Shown here in pieces: positions 1 to 7,252 of a DNA stretch of 11,556 nt; the stretch's first letter is position 1; every line of letters starts with the position of its first letter. Position numbers and translations under genes: made by a program. The stretch is taken from contig SHVP01000076.1 in assembly GCA_009694165.1 (NCBI GenBank), positions 1-11,556 on the forward strand, written 5' to 3'. The stretch comes from Alphaproteobacteria bacterium. Lineage in GTDB: Bacteria > Pseudomonadota > Alphaproteobacteria > SHVP01. The notes under the pieces were generated by a model. That model was not told where the DNA came from and made no database searches. It saw only the letters and a list, made by a program, of their open reading frames with translations.

Positions 1-469
1 TCGCCGCCTGAATGCCGCGCAGAACGGGGGCAAGATCGCCCCAGCGGGTGATCTGCCGGAAGCGCTCGGGGTCGAGCGTGTCGACCGACACGTTGATGCG
101 GCGGACTCCCGCATTGAACAGGGCTTCGGCATGGCGCTCCAACTGGCTCCCGTTCGTCGTCAAGGTCAGCTCGTCGAGCGCACCAGTGCGTATATGGCGG
201 CCGAGGCTCTGAAAGAGCGTGAGGACGTCACGGCGGACCAGCGGTTCCCCACCGGTGAGCCTTAGTTTGCGCACTCCCTTGCGAACGAAGACGCTGCAGA
301 GCCGATCCAGTTCCTCGAGGCTGAGCACTTCGGCCTTGGGCAGGAACGACATGTTTTCCGGCATGCAATAGATGCAGCGGAAGTCGCAACGATCGGTTAC
401 GGAAACGCGGAGGTAGGTGATGGAGCGGCCGAACGGGTCGATCAATGGCAGCCTATGGATTTTGACCAC
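1..469 (-). CDS. moaA: GTP 3',8-cyclase MoaA, N-terminal part (runs off window)
   Basis: Radical-SAM enzyme that, with MoaC, converts GTP to cyclic pyranopterin monophosphate, the first step of molybdopterin synthesis in the cytoplasm. About 156 residues are visible. The cluster-binding motif CDFRCIYC (Cys28, Cys32, Cys35 from the chosen start) binds the [4Fe-4S]/SAM site. It is preceded by the usual LIDPFGR...YLRVSVTDR lead-in and followed by [14 protein letters not shown] and LTTNG, typical of MoaA. The C-terminal half, with the second cluster, lies outside the window. The start is taken as GTG at 469 because no ATG lies in frame just upstream of the conserved region; no strong Shine-Dalgarno is seen, so the start is uncertain by a few codons. 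It diverges from fdhD, and its neighbours mobA and fdhD use or install the cofactor it begins to make. Confidence 0.95.
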   Translation of the reverse strand, partial: MVKIHRLPLIDPFGRSITYLRVSVTDRCDFRCIYCMPENMSFLPKAEVLSLEELDRLCSVFVRKGVRKLRLTGGEPLVRRDVLTLFQSLGRHIRTGALDELTLTTNGSQLERHAEALFNAGVRRINVSVDTLDPERFRQITRWGDLAPVLRGIQAA

Positions 470-492
470 TGCGCAAGGTCTGCCACTATATA

Positions 493-529
493 TACCCTTT
501 CCCCCTCCGTTTCGCCCGTTGAAAGGGTA
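493..529 (+). promoter_or_regulatory. 9-bp perfect inverted repeat in the moaA/fdhD gap, covering the likely fdhD ribosome site
   Basis: TACCCTTTC (493-501) and GAAAGGGTA (521-529) are perfect inverse complements separated by 19 bases. The right arm contains AAAGGG (522-527), which sits 8 bases before a TTG codon at 536 in the fdhD frame. As RNA this could form a stem hiding the ribosome site; as DNA it could be a spaced dyad operator for one or both divergent genes. An A/T-rich run CTATATATA (485-493 region) abuts the left arm and may be a -10 element. Function is inferred; only the repeat itself is seen. Confidence 0.5.
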
Positions 530-535
530 GGGACA

Positions 536-1447
536 TTGTCGAATACCCGCGATTTACGCCCGACCGCTGCTCCAGTGCTGGCGGAATTTGCCCTCGCGCC
601 CATTCCCGACGACCCTAACCTGACCAAGTCGATGGCCGGCACCGACGAACGGGGACGGGCGGTGGACACCGCCGTGACCGTCGAACGGCCCCTCACCCTG
701 TTTCTCAACGGTCGCGAGATCGTGACCATGATGACGATTGGGGACCATCCCACCTACCTAGCGGTTGGATACCTGCTCAACCAGAACATGTTGCGTCGAG
801 ACGACGTCGTCACTGCCATCGACTACGACAATGAGATCGACACCGTCGTCGTCCGCACCCTGCGTCGGACCAGCTATGAACGGAAACTGCGCAAGAAGAC
901 GCTGACGTCGGGCTGCGCCCAGGGCACCGCCTTCGGCGACCTCATGGAGAGCTTTGATAAGGTCAAGTTCCCAGCCGATGCCGTCCTGCGCACGTCGTGG
1001 CTCTACACGCTGCTGAAGAAAATCAACACGCGACCGAGCCTCTATCTGGCCGCGGGCGCCATCCACGGATGTGTTCTCGCCCAGGCAGACCGGCCGCTCC
1101 TCTACGTCGAAGATGTCGGTCGCCACAATGCGGTCGACAAGATCATGGGCTATATGCACCTGCACCAGGTTGATCCGGCGGACAAGATTTTCTACACCAC
1201 CGGACGCCTAACCTCCGAGATGGTCATCAAGTGCGTGAACATGAGGATTCCAATCCTCATCTCGCGGTCGGGGTTCACCGCATGGGGCGTTGAGCTGGCC
1301 CGGCAGGCCGGGCTGACGCTGATCGGCCGGGCCCGTGGTCGCCGATTTCTGACGCTCTCCGGCGGCGAGCGAATCATCTATGACGCCGATGCGGCTGCCG
1401 GAGCCGAAGCCGATATTCCCCGACGCAGCGCCGGAGACGATCGGTGA
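536..1447 (+). CDS. fdhD: Formate dehydrogenase accessory sulfurtransferase FdhD (FdsC-like)
   Basis: FdhD proteins pass sulfur from a cysteine desulfurase to the bis-MGD cofactor and help insert it into formate dehydrogenase. The family core is clear: [18 protein letters not shown], the TSGCAQG loop that replaces the E. coli CxxC segment, [37 protein letters not shown] and the C-terminal [13 protein letters not shown] with [10 protein letters not shown]. Only the first loop cysteine is present. The start is uncertain: TTG 536 has AAAGGG at good spacing and gives 303 residues; ATG 455 (330 residues) would run into the moaA start; ATG 632 (271 residues) has the commonest start codon but discards the [10 protein letters not shown] stretch, which I recall as conserved in alphaproteobacterial relatives. 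The stop overlaps mobA by 4 bases. The substrate enzyme, FdhA, is encoded convergently nearby. Confidence 0.93.
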   Translation: MSNTRDLRPTAAPVLAEFALAPIPDDPNLTKSMAGTDERGRAVDTAVTVERPLTLFLNGREIVTMMTIGDHPTYLAVGYLLNQNMLRRDDVVTAIDYDNEIDTVVVRTLRRTSYERKLRKKTLTSGCAQGTAFGDLMESFDKVKFPADAVLRTSWLYTLLKKINTRPSLYLAAGAIHGCVLAQADRPLLYVEDVGRHNAVDKIMGYMHLHQVDPADKIFYTTGRLTSEMVIKCVNMRIPILISRSGFTAWGVELARQAGLTLIGRARGRRFLTLSGGERIIYDADAAAGAEADIPRRSAGDDR

Positions 1448-2076
1448 GCGAGGCCGAGTGGCGAGCCGCCACGGTCGGTGTCTTGTTGGCGGGCGGTCTC
1501 GGCCGCCGCATGGGCGGCGGCGACAAGTGCCTGCGCCCGCTCGCCGGTCGGCCGCTCCTCGCGCATGCCGTCGAACGGGCCGAGCGCCAGGTCGGGACTC
1601 TTCTCCTCAACGCCAACGGAGAGCCAGAACGGTTTGCCGCGTTTGCCCTGCCGATTGTCGCCGATTCCCTGCCCGGATTCTTGGGGCCGCTCGCAGGGGT
1701 CCTGGCGGCCATCGAATGGACGAGCGCTCACCGACCGAGTGCATCCTGGGTTGTTTCCTTCGCGACCGATGCACCGTTTTTTCCGCTCGATCTCGCCGAG
1801 CGACTGCATGCCGGGCTGAGGGGCGAAAGCACGGCACTCGCCTGCGCGGCGAGCGCGGGTCAGGTGCATCCGGTCTTCGGCCTTTGGCCGGTCAGCCTGG
1901 GCGAGGATCTGCGCCGAGCGATGCTGGCGGGCGAACGGAAAATCGATCGCTTTACGGCCCGCCACGGCATTGCGGTGGTGACCTATGCGGTCGAGCCATT
2001 CGATCCGTTCTTCAATGTGAACAACCCCGAAGACCTCGCGCAGGCCGAGCTGCTGGCGCAACGCACGGCGGCCTAA
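1444..2076 (+). CDS. mobA: Molybdenum cofactor guanylyltransferase MobA
   Basis: MobA transfers GMP from GTP to molybdopterin, giving the guanine dinucleotide cofactor (MGD) required by DMSO-reductase-family enzymes such as the FdhA encoded next door. The 210-residue product has the nucleotidyltransferase signature LAGGLGRRMGGGDK at residues 15-28, the LGPLAGVLAAIEW segment, the metal/nucleotide region SFATDAPFF, and the C-terminal FFNVNNPEDL typical of MobA. Length fits the family (about 195-215). The start is GTG 1444, overlapping the fdhD stop (GTGA) with GGAG at 1433-1436, so translation is probably coupled to fdhD. It ends 23 bases from the convergent fdhA stop, with no obvious hairpin between them. 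Confidence 0.95.
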   Translation: MSEAEWRAATVGVLLAGGLGRRMGGGDKCLRPLAGRPLLAHAVERAERQVGTLLLNANGEPERFAAFALPIVADSLPGFLGPLAGVLAAIEWTSAHRPSASWVVSFATDAPFFPLDLAERLHAGLRGESTALACAASAGQVHPVFGLWPVSLGEDLRRAMLAGERKIDRFTARHGIAVVTYAVEPFDPFFNVNNPEDLAQAELLAQRTAA

Positions 2077-2099
2077 ACCGTGGCTGCCGGGATCGACGA

Positions 2100-4841
2100 C
2101 TAAGACGGAGCGACCCGCTCGATGTGGGCGGCACAATATTTGAACTCGGGAATCTTGCCGTACGGATCGAGGGCCGGGTTGGTCAACAGATTGGCCGCCG
2201 CCTCCGCGTAGCAGAACGGCATGAATACCATCCCTTGGGGAATGCCCGAATCGAGACGGACCGCCAGTTCGATCGCCCCCCGACGGGTGCGGATACGAAT
2301 CGTATCGCCGGGGGCGATTCCCTGCTCTTCCATGTCGGACGGCGAAAGGTGGGCGACGGCCTGCGGCTCGAGTTCGTCCAGAATCGACGCCCGCCGGGTC
2401 ATGGCGCCGGTGTGCCAATGCTCGAGCAGGCGGCCGGTGCTGAGAACCATCGGATAGGTGGCGTCGGGCTGCTCGTCTGGCGGCACGATCGCTGCCGGGA
2501 CAAACCGGCCGCGTCGGCTCGGCGTCGGGAATCCTTGGTCGAAGAGGATGGCGTGCCCTGGCTCGCTCTCGCCGTCGCAGGGATAGGTCACCGCGCCCTC
2601 GCGCTCCAGGCGATCCCATGAAATGCCGTGGAGGGATGGCATGCAGCGGCGCATTTCGGTGAAGACCTGGCGCGGCGCGTCGTAATGCCAGTCGAGGCCA
2701 AGACGTCGAGCGATTTCCTGGATGATCCACAGATCCTGCCGGGCGTCGCCCGGTAGCGGCAGCGCCCGCCGGCCGAGTTGAACGCGGCGGTCGGTGTTGG
2801 TGAAAGTCCCGTCCTTCTCGGGAAACGCCGACGCCGGCAAGATCACGTCGGCATAGCAAGCGGTCTCGGTCAGAAAGATGTCCTGCACCACCAGGTGGTC
2901 GAGTTTGGCCAGGGCCGCGCGGGCGTGATTGAGGTTGGGATCCGACATCGCCGGATTCTCGCCCATGATGTACATGCCGGCGATCGAACCGGCATGGATG
3001 GCGTCGGTTACCTCGACTACCGTCAGGCCGCGCCGCGGGTCGAGCGTGACGCCCCAAAGCGCCTCGAAACGCTGCCGCGCTTCGGCGTTCTCGACCGAAA
3101 CGTAGTCGGGGAAGAACATCGGGATGAGGCCGACATCGGAGGCGCCCTGAACGTTGTTTTGGCCGCGCAGCGGATGCAACCCGGTGCCCGGCCGCCCGAT
3201 CTGTCCGCACATCAGGGCAAGGTCGATCAGGCAACGCGCATTGTCGGTCCCGTGAATGTGCTGCGAAATCCCCATGCCCCAGAAGATCATGGCGGAACGC
3301 GCCGTCGCATAGAGGCGGGCGACCTGGCGGAGGAGGTCCGGGGGCACGCCGCAAAGGCTCGCCATGACCTCGGGCGAAAAGTTCGCCAGATGCTGGCGCA
3401 TCTGCTCGAAGCCCTCCGTGTATGCGGCGATGTAGTTTCGATCGAACAGTTCCTCGGTGACGATCACGTGCATGATCGCATTCAGTAGCGCCACATCGGT
3501 GCCCGGCTTGAACCTGACCATATGGGTGGCGTGGCGCGCGAGCGCCTCGCCGCGCGGGTCGAATACGATCAGCTTGCGTCCGTTCTTTACGGCATTCTTG
3601 AAAAATGTCGCCGCGACGGGATGGTTGATCGACGTATTGCTGCCGATCACCATGATGACCTCGGCGTTTTCGACTTCTGCAAACGGCGCGGTGACGGCAC
3701 TGGAGCCGATTGTTTCGATCAGGGCTGCAACCGACGAGGCGTGGCATAACCGGGTGCAATGGTCGACGTTGTTGCTGCCGAATCCGGTGCGCACCAGTTT
3801 CTGAAACAGGTAGGCCTCTTCGTTGGAGCCCTTGGCCGAACCGAAGCCGGCAAGCGCCCGGCCACCCCGGCCGTCGCGAATCCGCCGGAGCCCCTCGGCG
3901 GCGCGATCGAGCGCTTCGGCCCAGGATGCCGGTCGGAAGTGAGTGTAAGGGTTGGCGGGATCGACGTCGGGGCGCAACGCCTTGCCAACGCCTTCGCGCC
4001 GAACCAGGGGCGCGGTCAGGCGCTGCGGGTGCGATACGTAGTCGAAACCAAACCGCCCTTTGACGCAGAGGCGACCGTGGTTGGCAGGGCCATCCTTGCC
4101 GCTGACGTGGAGTAGCCGGTCATTCTTGATGTGGTAGGTGAGCTGGCAGCCGACGCCGCAGTAGGGACAGACGCTGTCGACCGCCCGGTCCTCATGCTGG
4201 CGCCACACCTCGCCGGCTGGAACGAGGGCGCCTGTCGGGCATGCTTGGACGCATTCGCCGCAGCCGACGCAGGTGCTGGTTCCCATCGGGTCGTCGAAGT
4301 CGAAAACGACCTTTGTCGCGGCGCCGCGGTAGGCGAGGCCGATGACGTCGTTGACCTGGACCTCGCGACACGCCCGGACGCACAAGTTGCAGTGGATACA
4401 GGCGTCGAGTTGAACCGCCATTGCTGGATGCGATCGGTCGGCGGCTGGGCGGGGACTCGCTGGGAAGCGGCTGTTCCGGACTTTGGTCGCCTCCGCCATC
4501 TGCCAAAATCGCGATCGGGGCGATGGCGAGTGTTCGCGGGGCGGTTGGTCGGCGAGGAGAAGCTCCATGACCATCTGGCGGGCGCGCCTCGCGCGATCGC
4601 TCTCGGTGCGAACGACCATTCCGGGGGCCGGCCGGCGTCGGCACGACGCAGCGAGCGTCCGCTCGCCCTCGATTTCAACCATGCAGACGCGGCAATTGCC
4701 GTCGGCCCGATAGCCGGGGGCGGCCGAATAGCACAGGTGCGGCAGAGCCACCCCAGACCGCTCGGCGACCTGCCAAATGGTCTCATCGGGTCCGGCCTCG
4801 ACCGTGCGTCCATCGAGATTGAAGGAGACCACTGCGCTCAC
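2100..4841 (-). CDS. fdhA: NAD-dependent formate dehydrogenase alpha (catalytic) subunit
   Basis: Cytoplasmic molybdo- or tungsto-enzyme subunit oxidising formate to CO2 (reversible in studied relatives FdsA and Fdh1A). The 913-residue chain has an N-terminal [2Fe-2S] domain (Cys37, 50, 53, 67), two [4Fe-4S] ferredoxin motifs (CIHCNLCVRAC at 148-158; CVGCGECVQAC at 191-201), the [4Fe-4S] of the catalytic domain (Cys225, 228, 232, 259 with Lys261), and CTRLCH, where Cys366 should ligate Mo/W and His367 is the catalytic histidine. It is cysteine rather than selenocysteine (codon TGC). A dinucleotide-binding C-terminal domain ends the chain. The start is GTG 4841, overlapping the fdhB stop by 4 bases; the frame stays open further upstream but that would run inside fdhB. 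Electrons should pass through the clusters to FdhB. Confidence 0.96.
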   Translation of the reverse strand: MSAVVSFNLDGRTVEAGPDETIWQVAERSGVALPHLCYSAAPGYRADGNCRVCMVEIEGERTLAASCRRRPAPGMVVRTESDRARRARQMVMELLLADQPPREHSPSPRSRFWQMAEATKVRNSRFPASPRPAADRSHPAMAVQLDACIHCNLCVRACREVQVNDVIGLAYRGAATKVVFDFDDPMGTSTCVGCGECVQACPTGALVPAGEVWRQHEDRAVDSVCPYCGVGCQLTYHIKNDRLLHVSGKDGPANHGRLCVKGRFGFDYVSHPQRLTAPLVRREGVGKALRPDVDPANPYTHFRPASWAEALDRAAEGLRRIRDGRGGRALAGFGSAKGSNEEAYLFQKLVRTGFGSNNVDHCTRLCHASSVAALIETIGSSAVTAPFAEVENAEVIMVIGSNTSINHPVAATFFKNAVKNGRKLIVFDPRGEALARHATHMVRFKPGTDVALLNAIMHVIVTEELFDRNYIAAYTEGFEQMRQHLANFSPEVMASLCGVPPDLLRQVARLYATARSAMIFWGMGISQHIHGTDNARCLIDLALMCGQIGRPGTGLHPLRGQNNVQGASDVGLIPMFFPDYVSVENAEARQRFEALWGVTLDPRRGLTVVEVTDAIHAGSIAGMYIMGENPAMSDPNLNHARAALAKLDHLVVQDIFLTETACYADVILPASAFPEKDGTFTNTDRRVQLGRRALPLPGDARQDLWIIQEIARRLGLDWHYDAPRQVFTEMRRCMPSLHGISWDRLEREGAVTYPCDGESEPGHAILFDQGFPTPSRRGRFVPAAIVPPDEQPDATYPMVLSTGRLLEHWHTGAMTRRASILDELEPQAVAHLSPSDMEEQGIAPGDTIRIRTRRGAIELAVRLDSGIPQGMVFMPFCYAEAAANLLTNPALDPYGKIPEFKYCAAHIERVAPS

Positions 4842-6526
4842 CGAACAAGCCCCGGGAAATAGCGCAGCATACTGGTGATCGGATTGGCGGCCGCTTGGCC
4901 CAGTCCGCAGATCGACGCATCCTGCATACAGGTTGCGAGCTCGGCGAGCAGCGGCGTGTCCCAGTGCGGCGTCGCCATCAGGGCACTGGCCTTGTCGGTT
5001 CCGACCCGACAGGGCGTACATTGGCCGCAACTCTCATGGGCGAAGAACCGCATCAGGTTGCGTGCCGCGGCGGCGATGTCGTCGTGGTCGGACAGAACGA
5101 TCACGGCGGCCGATCCGATCAAGGCCCCGTGCGGCTCGAGGGTACCGAAATCAAGCGGGATATCGCCGAGCGAGGCGGGAAGGATACCGCCGGACGCGCC
5201 CCCCGGCAGGTAGGCCGCAAACTCGTGTCCCGGCGCCATGCCGCCGCCAAACTCATCGATCAGCTCGCGCGCCGAAATTCCGGCCGGTGCCAACTTGACG
5301 CCGGGCGTGCGAACGCGACCGCTCAGCGAGAAGGTTCGCATGCCGAAGCGCCCGCGCCTGCCGTGGCTGAGAAACCAGTCGGCACCGTTGGTCAGCAGCG
5401 CCGGGATCCAATAGAGCGTTTCAACATTGTGGATCAGCGTCGGTCGACCGAAGAGGCCAACCTGGGCGGGGTAGGGTGGTCGTTGGCGGGGCAGTCCGCG
5501 CTTGCCCTCCAGGCTTTCCAGCATCGCCGATTCCTCGCCGCAGATGTAGGCGCCGGCGCCGCGCCGCAGATGGATCGCCGGAAAACCCGGGACCGATTGC
5601 GACAGTTGATCAATCTCGCGCCCGAGGACGGCATGCAGGTGGCGATACTCGTCGCGCAGGTAGATGTAGATGGCCGTGGCCTCGATCAGCCAAGCGGCGA
5701 TCAACATGCCTTCAAGAAACTGGCGCGGCGCCGCCTCCAAATAATGGCGGTCCTTGAAGGTGCCGGGCTCGCCTTCGTCGGCATTGACGGCGAGAAAGCG
5801 CGGCGCCGGTTCGTTCCGGACCAGGCGCCATTTGCGCGCCACCGGAAACCCTGCACCGCCTAAGCCCCGCAAGCCGGCCCGTTCGATCTCGGCCCCGACC
5901 GCCTCGCGGGTCAATTGGCCCCCAACGCAGCGTCGCCACTGGGCGAGGTCGGCCGGGCCGACGGGCGCCGCCGCGGGCCCCGGAAACGGGTCGTGCATCC
6001 CGGCCTCCACGACTTCGGCGACCCGATCGGAGACGGCCGAGGTCAGATGCCGGCGTCCGACTTCGACGACTGGCGCTCCATCGCAGCGCCCCATGCACGG
6101 AGCACGCTTGACGCGGACGTCGGTGGGAAGCCGGCCAACAAGTCGTTCCGCCAGGGCGTTGCCGCCGGCGATGGCGCAGGGCAGCCCATCGCAAACGCGG
6201 ACCGTCAGCCGCGGCGGCTTCGTCCCAGGCTCGCGGGCGAGATCGAAATGAGCGTAGAAGCTCGCCACCTCGTAGATCTCGGCGAGCGGCAGCCCCATCC
6301 ACTTGGCGAGGGCGGCAAGATGGCCGGCGTCCAGATGGCCGAAGCGGTCTTGGATCCGATGCAGGTACTCGATCAGCAGATCGCGGCGGGGCGGTGCGGG
6401 ACCGAGCAGCGAGTGTATCACCTGGACGGATGCAGCCGAGGCTTGTCGGCCGCGCTCGAACACACGCCCGCGGCGCCCCGGTCTGCGCGGCATCTTGGCG
6501 GCGGCGTCCGGCGGCTGCCCGCTCAT
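4838..6526 (-). CDS. fdhB: NAD-dependent formate dehydrogenase beta subunit, NuoE-NuoF fusion
   Basis: Diaphorase subunit that hands electrons from FdhA to NAD+. The 562 residues join two complex-I-like modules. The NuoE-like part (about 30-175) has the [2Fe-2S] ligands Cys112, Cys117, Cys144 and Cys148 (CDGLPC and CMGRC). The NuoF-like part (about 190-562) has the glycine-rich GLRGLGGAGFP near 218-228, the FMN/NADH motif NADEGEPGTFK at 248-258, GAGAYICGEE, and the [4Fe-4S] ligands Cys500, Cys503, Cys506 and Cys540. In Cupriavidus and Rhodobacter fds operons these modules are separate FdsG and FdsB; the fused form matches the Fdh1B type known from Methylobacterium. The ATG start overlaps the upstream DUF3553 stop (ATGA) and the stop overlaps the fdhA start, so all three cistrons look translationally coupled. 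Confidence 0.95.
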   Translation of the reverse strand: MSGQPPDAAAKMPRRPGRRGRVFERGRQASAASVQVIHSLLGPAPPRRDLLIEYLHRIQDRFGHLDAGHLAALAKWMGLPLAEIYEVASFYAHFDLAREPGTKPPRLTVRVCDGLPCAIAGGNALAERLVGRLPTDVRVKRAPCMGRCDGAPVVEVGRRHLTSAVSDRVAEVVEAGMHDPFPGPAAAPVGPADLAQWRRCVGGQLTREAVGAEIERAGLRGLGGAGFPVARKWRLVRNEPAPRFLAVNADEGEPGTFKDRHYLEAAPRQFLEGMLIAAWLIEATAIYIYLRDEYRHLHAVLGREIDQLSQSVPGFPAIHLRRGAGAYICGEESAMLESLEGKRGLPRQRPPYPAQVGLFGRPTLIHNVETLYWIPALLTNGADWFLSHGRRGRFGMRTFSLSGRVRTPGVKLAPAGISARELIDEFGGGMAPGHEFAAYLPGGASGGILPASLGDIPLDFGTLEPHGALIGSAAVIVLSDHDDIAAAARNLMRFFAHESCGQCTPCRVGTDKASALMATPHWDTPLLAELATCMQDASICGLGQAAANPITSMLRYFPGLVR

Positions 6527-6696
6527 CGCAGGTCATCAAGCTTGAACTCGACAAAATGGATGATCGAGCCATCGATCAGCAGCTTACCCGCGTGCTCGAA
6601 GTTCACGGTAATGCGCTGGCCGACGACGGTCTGCACTTGTCCGATACCCCATTCGGGTTTCTGCGGATGTCGGACATAGGTGCCTGGCGCGATCAT
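6523..6696 (-). CDS. Small DUF3553-family protein
   Basis: A 57-residue protein starting MIAPGTYVRHPQKPEWG and containing GIGQVQTVVG and ITVNFEHAGK, the signature of the DUF3553 family, which is common as short stand-alone proteins in alphaproteobacteria. The pattern resembles small SH3/Tudor-like beta barrels (inference). No enzymatic residues, signal peptide or membrane segment are seen. The start is ATG 6696; an in-frame ATG at 6813 would add a poorly conserved, proline-rich tail running into the divergent chpT start, so the shorter form is preferred. Its stop overlaps the fdhB start by 4 bases, placing it first in the formate dehydrogenase transcript. Its biological role is not established; the operon position may be regulatory or coincidental. 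Confidence 0.85.
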   Translation of the reverse strand: MIAPGTYVRHPQKPEWGIGQVQTVVGQRITVNFEHAGKLLIDGSIIHFVEFKLDDLR

Positions 6697-6775
6697 CGGC
6701 AAAATTGGGCGTCTCGATTCTGGCGGTTCTGTAGCATTATGGCCCCCCGGGGGTGAGCAAGAAAGGCAAGGGATC

Positions 6776-7183
6776 ATGGATTCGGTCAGGCTGGCCGCAA
6801 TGATCAGCGCCAAGCTTTGTCATGACCTGGTGGGGCCGATCGGGGCGGCGGCAAACGGAGTTGGCATGGCCGGTGACGGCGAGCCTCCGGCCCAGCGGGC
6901 CGACGCCTTGCTGCTGGCGCAAGACAGCCTCGACGAGGCCATCAGACGGCTGAAATTCTATCGCCTCGCCTTTCCGGTCGCAACACGTCTTCGCCGCCGG
7001 GGGGTGGGCGCGTTGAGGCGGAGGAAGGCGAGATCGGTCATGACGCCGAGGAAATTGGCGGCGAAGCCGTCGCGGACGGCTCCCGACCACGGGGTCACCC
7101 GGGCAAAGACCGTCCGCGACCAGTTGAGATCGGCCGACTCTGCGTCTGGACGCTGGGCAGGGGTGGTCATCAGGTCAGCCTAG
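6776..7183 (+). pseudogene. chpT: ChpT-like histidine phosphotransferase, 3' part lost
   Basis: ChpT relays phosphate from the hybrid kinase CckA to CtrA and CpdR in alphaproteobacteria. The first 66 codons match the ChpT dimerisation/phosphotransfer hairpin: helix 1 with SAKLCHDLVGP (phospho-acceptor His16) and helix 2 ending RRLKFYRLAF. After about 6973 the similarity stops and the frame continues as an arginine-rich tail of about 70 residues that is antisense to a plausible minus-strand coding region. The degenerate ATPase-like C-terminal domain of ChpT (family length about 200-230) is absent. The ATG has a good ribosome site (CAAGGG, about 4 bases upstream). Either a pseudogene or an odd chimera; a second intact chpT elsewhere would be expected. 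Confidence 0.7.
6958..7170 (-). pseudogene. 5' fragment of an unrecognised gene, tail-to-tail with broken chpT
   Basis: A 70-codon frame from ATG 7170. The first roughly 57 residues look like real protein: acidic start, then NWSRTVFARVTPWSG and GFAANFLGVMTDLAFLRLN. The last 13 are an arginine-rich run antisense to chpT codons. I do not recognise the family. Its position, opposite a truncated chpT with no spacer, suggests the 3' end was lost in the same deletion (join between about 6974 and 7000). The CtrA-type box lies 24 bases upstream of the start and could have controlled it. It may equally be a chance frame; the non-random residue pattern argues mildly against that. Confidence 0.4.
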
Positions 7184-7193
7184 GGGCGTGGAG

Positions 7194-7209
7194 TTAAGGC
7201 TCCATTAAC
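7194..7209. promoter_or_regulatory. CtrA-type binding box TTAA-N7-TTAAC
   Basis: TTAA (7194-7197), seven bases GGCTCCA, then TTAAC (7205-7209): an exact match to the full CtrA consensus. With the preceding G it also forms GTTAA/TTAAC arms. It lies in the 82-base gap between the minus-strand fragment (start 7170) and mnmA (start 7253), in otherwise GC-rich sequence where such a match is rare by chance. The target gene is not certain. Its presence beside a broken chpT, whose product normally feeds phosphate to CtrA, is notable. Confidence 0.6.
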
Positions 7210-7252
7210 CCTGGTCGCCCACCCGACCGCCCAGCGCTATAGTCCGCCCGCC

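Noticed and set aside
485..493. ModE-type site in CTATATATA
   Set aside because: Only half of the dyad is present; the second TATATAACG-like arm is missing, so I note it only as a possible -10.
2077..2099. Terminator between convergent mobA and fdhA
   Set aside because: The 23 bases contain no convincing stem or T-run on either strand.
1378..3759. 793-codon open frame on the minus strand across mobA and most of fdhA
   Set aside because: Shadow frame in GC-rich DNA: it is antisense to mobA and out of frame with fdhA, has no recognisable motif, and is arginine/proline-rich, while the two real genes show full family signatures.
4016..4813. 265-codon minus-strand frame inside fdhA
   Set aside because: Out of frame with the cluster-binding cysteines of FdhA; low-complexity Arg/Ser/Pro composition typical of a shadow.
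4841..5030. Upstream extension of the fdhA frame to ATG 5030
   Set aside because: The added residues overlap the conserved C-terminus of FdhB and resemble no domain; the [2Fe-2S] domain begins right at GTG 4841.
5712..6572. 286-codon minus-strand frame over the fdhB 5' half
   Set aside because: Out of frame with the NuoE-like domain, which carries all expected cysteines; no independent motif.
6697..6813. Longer DUF3553 protein from ATG 6813
   Set aside because: The extra 39 residues are proline-rich, not family-like, and overlap the start of divergent chpT.
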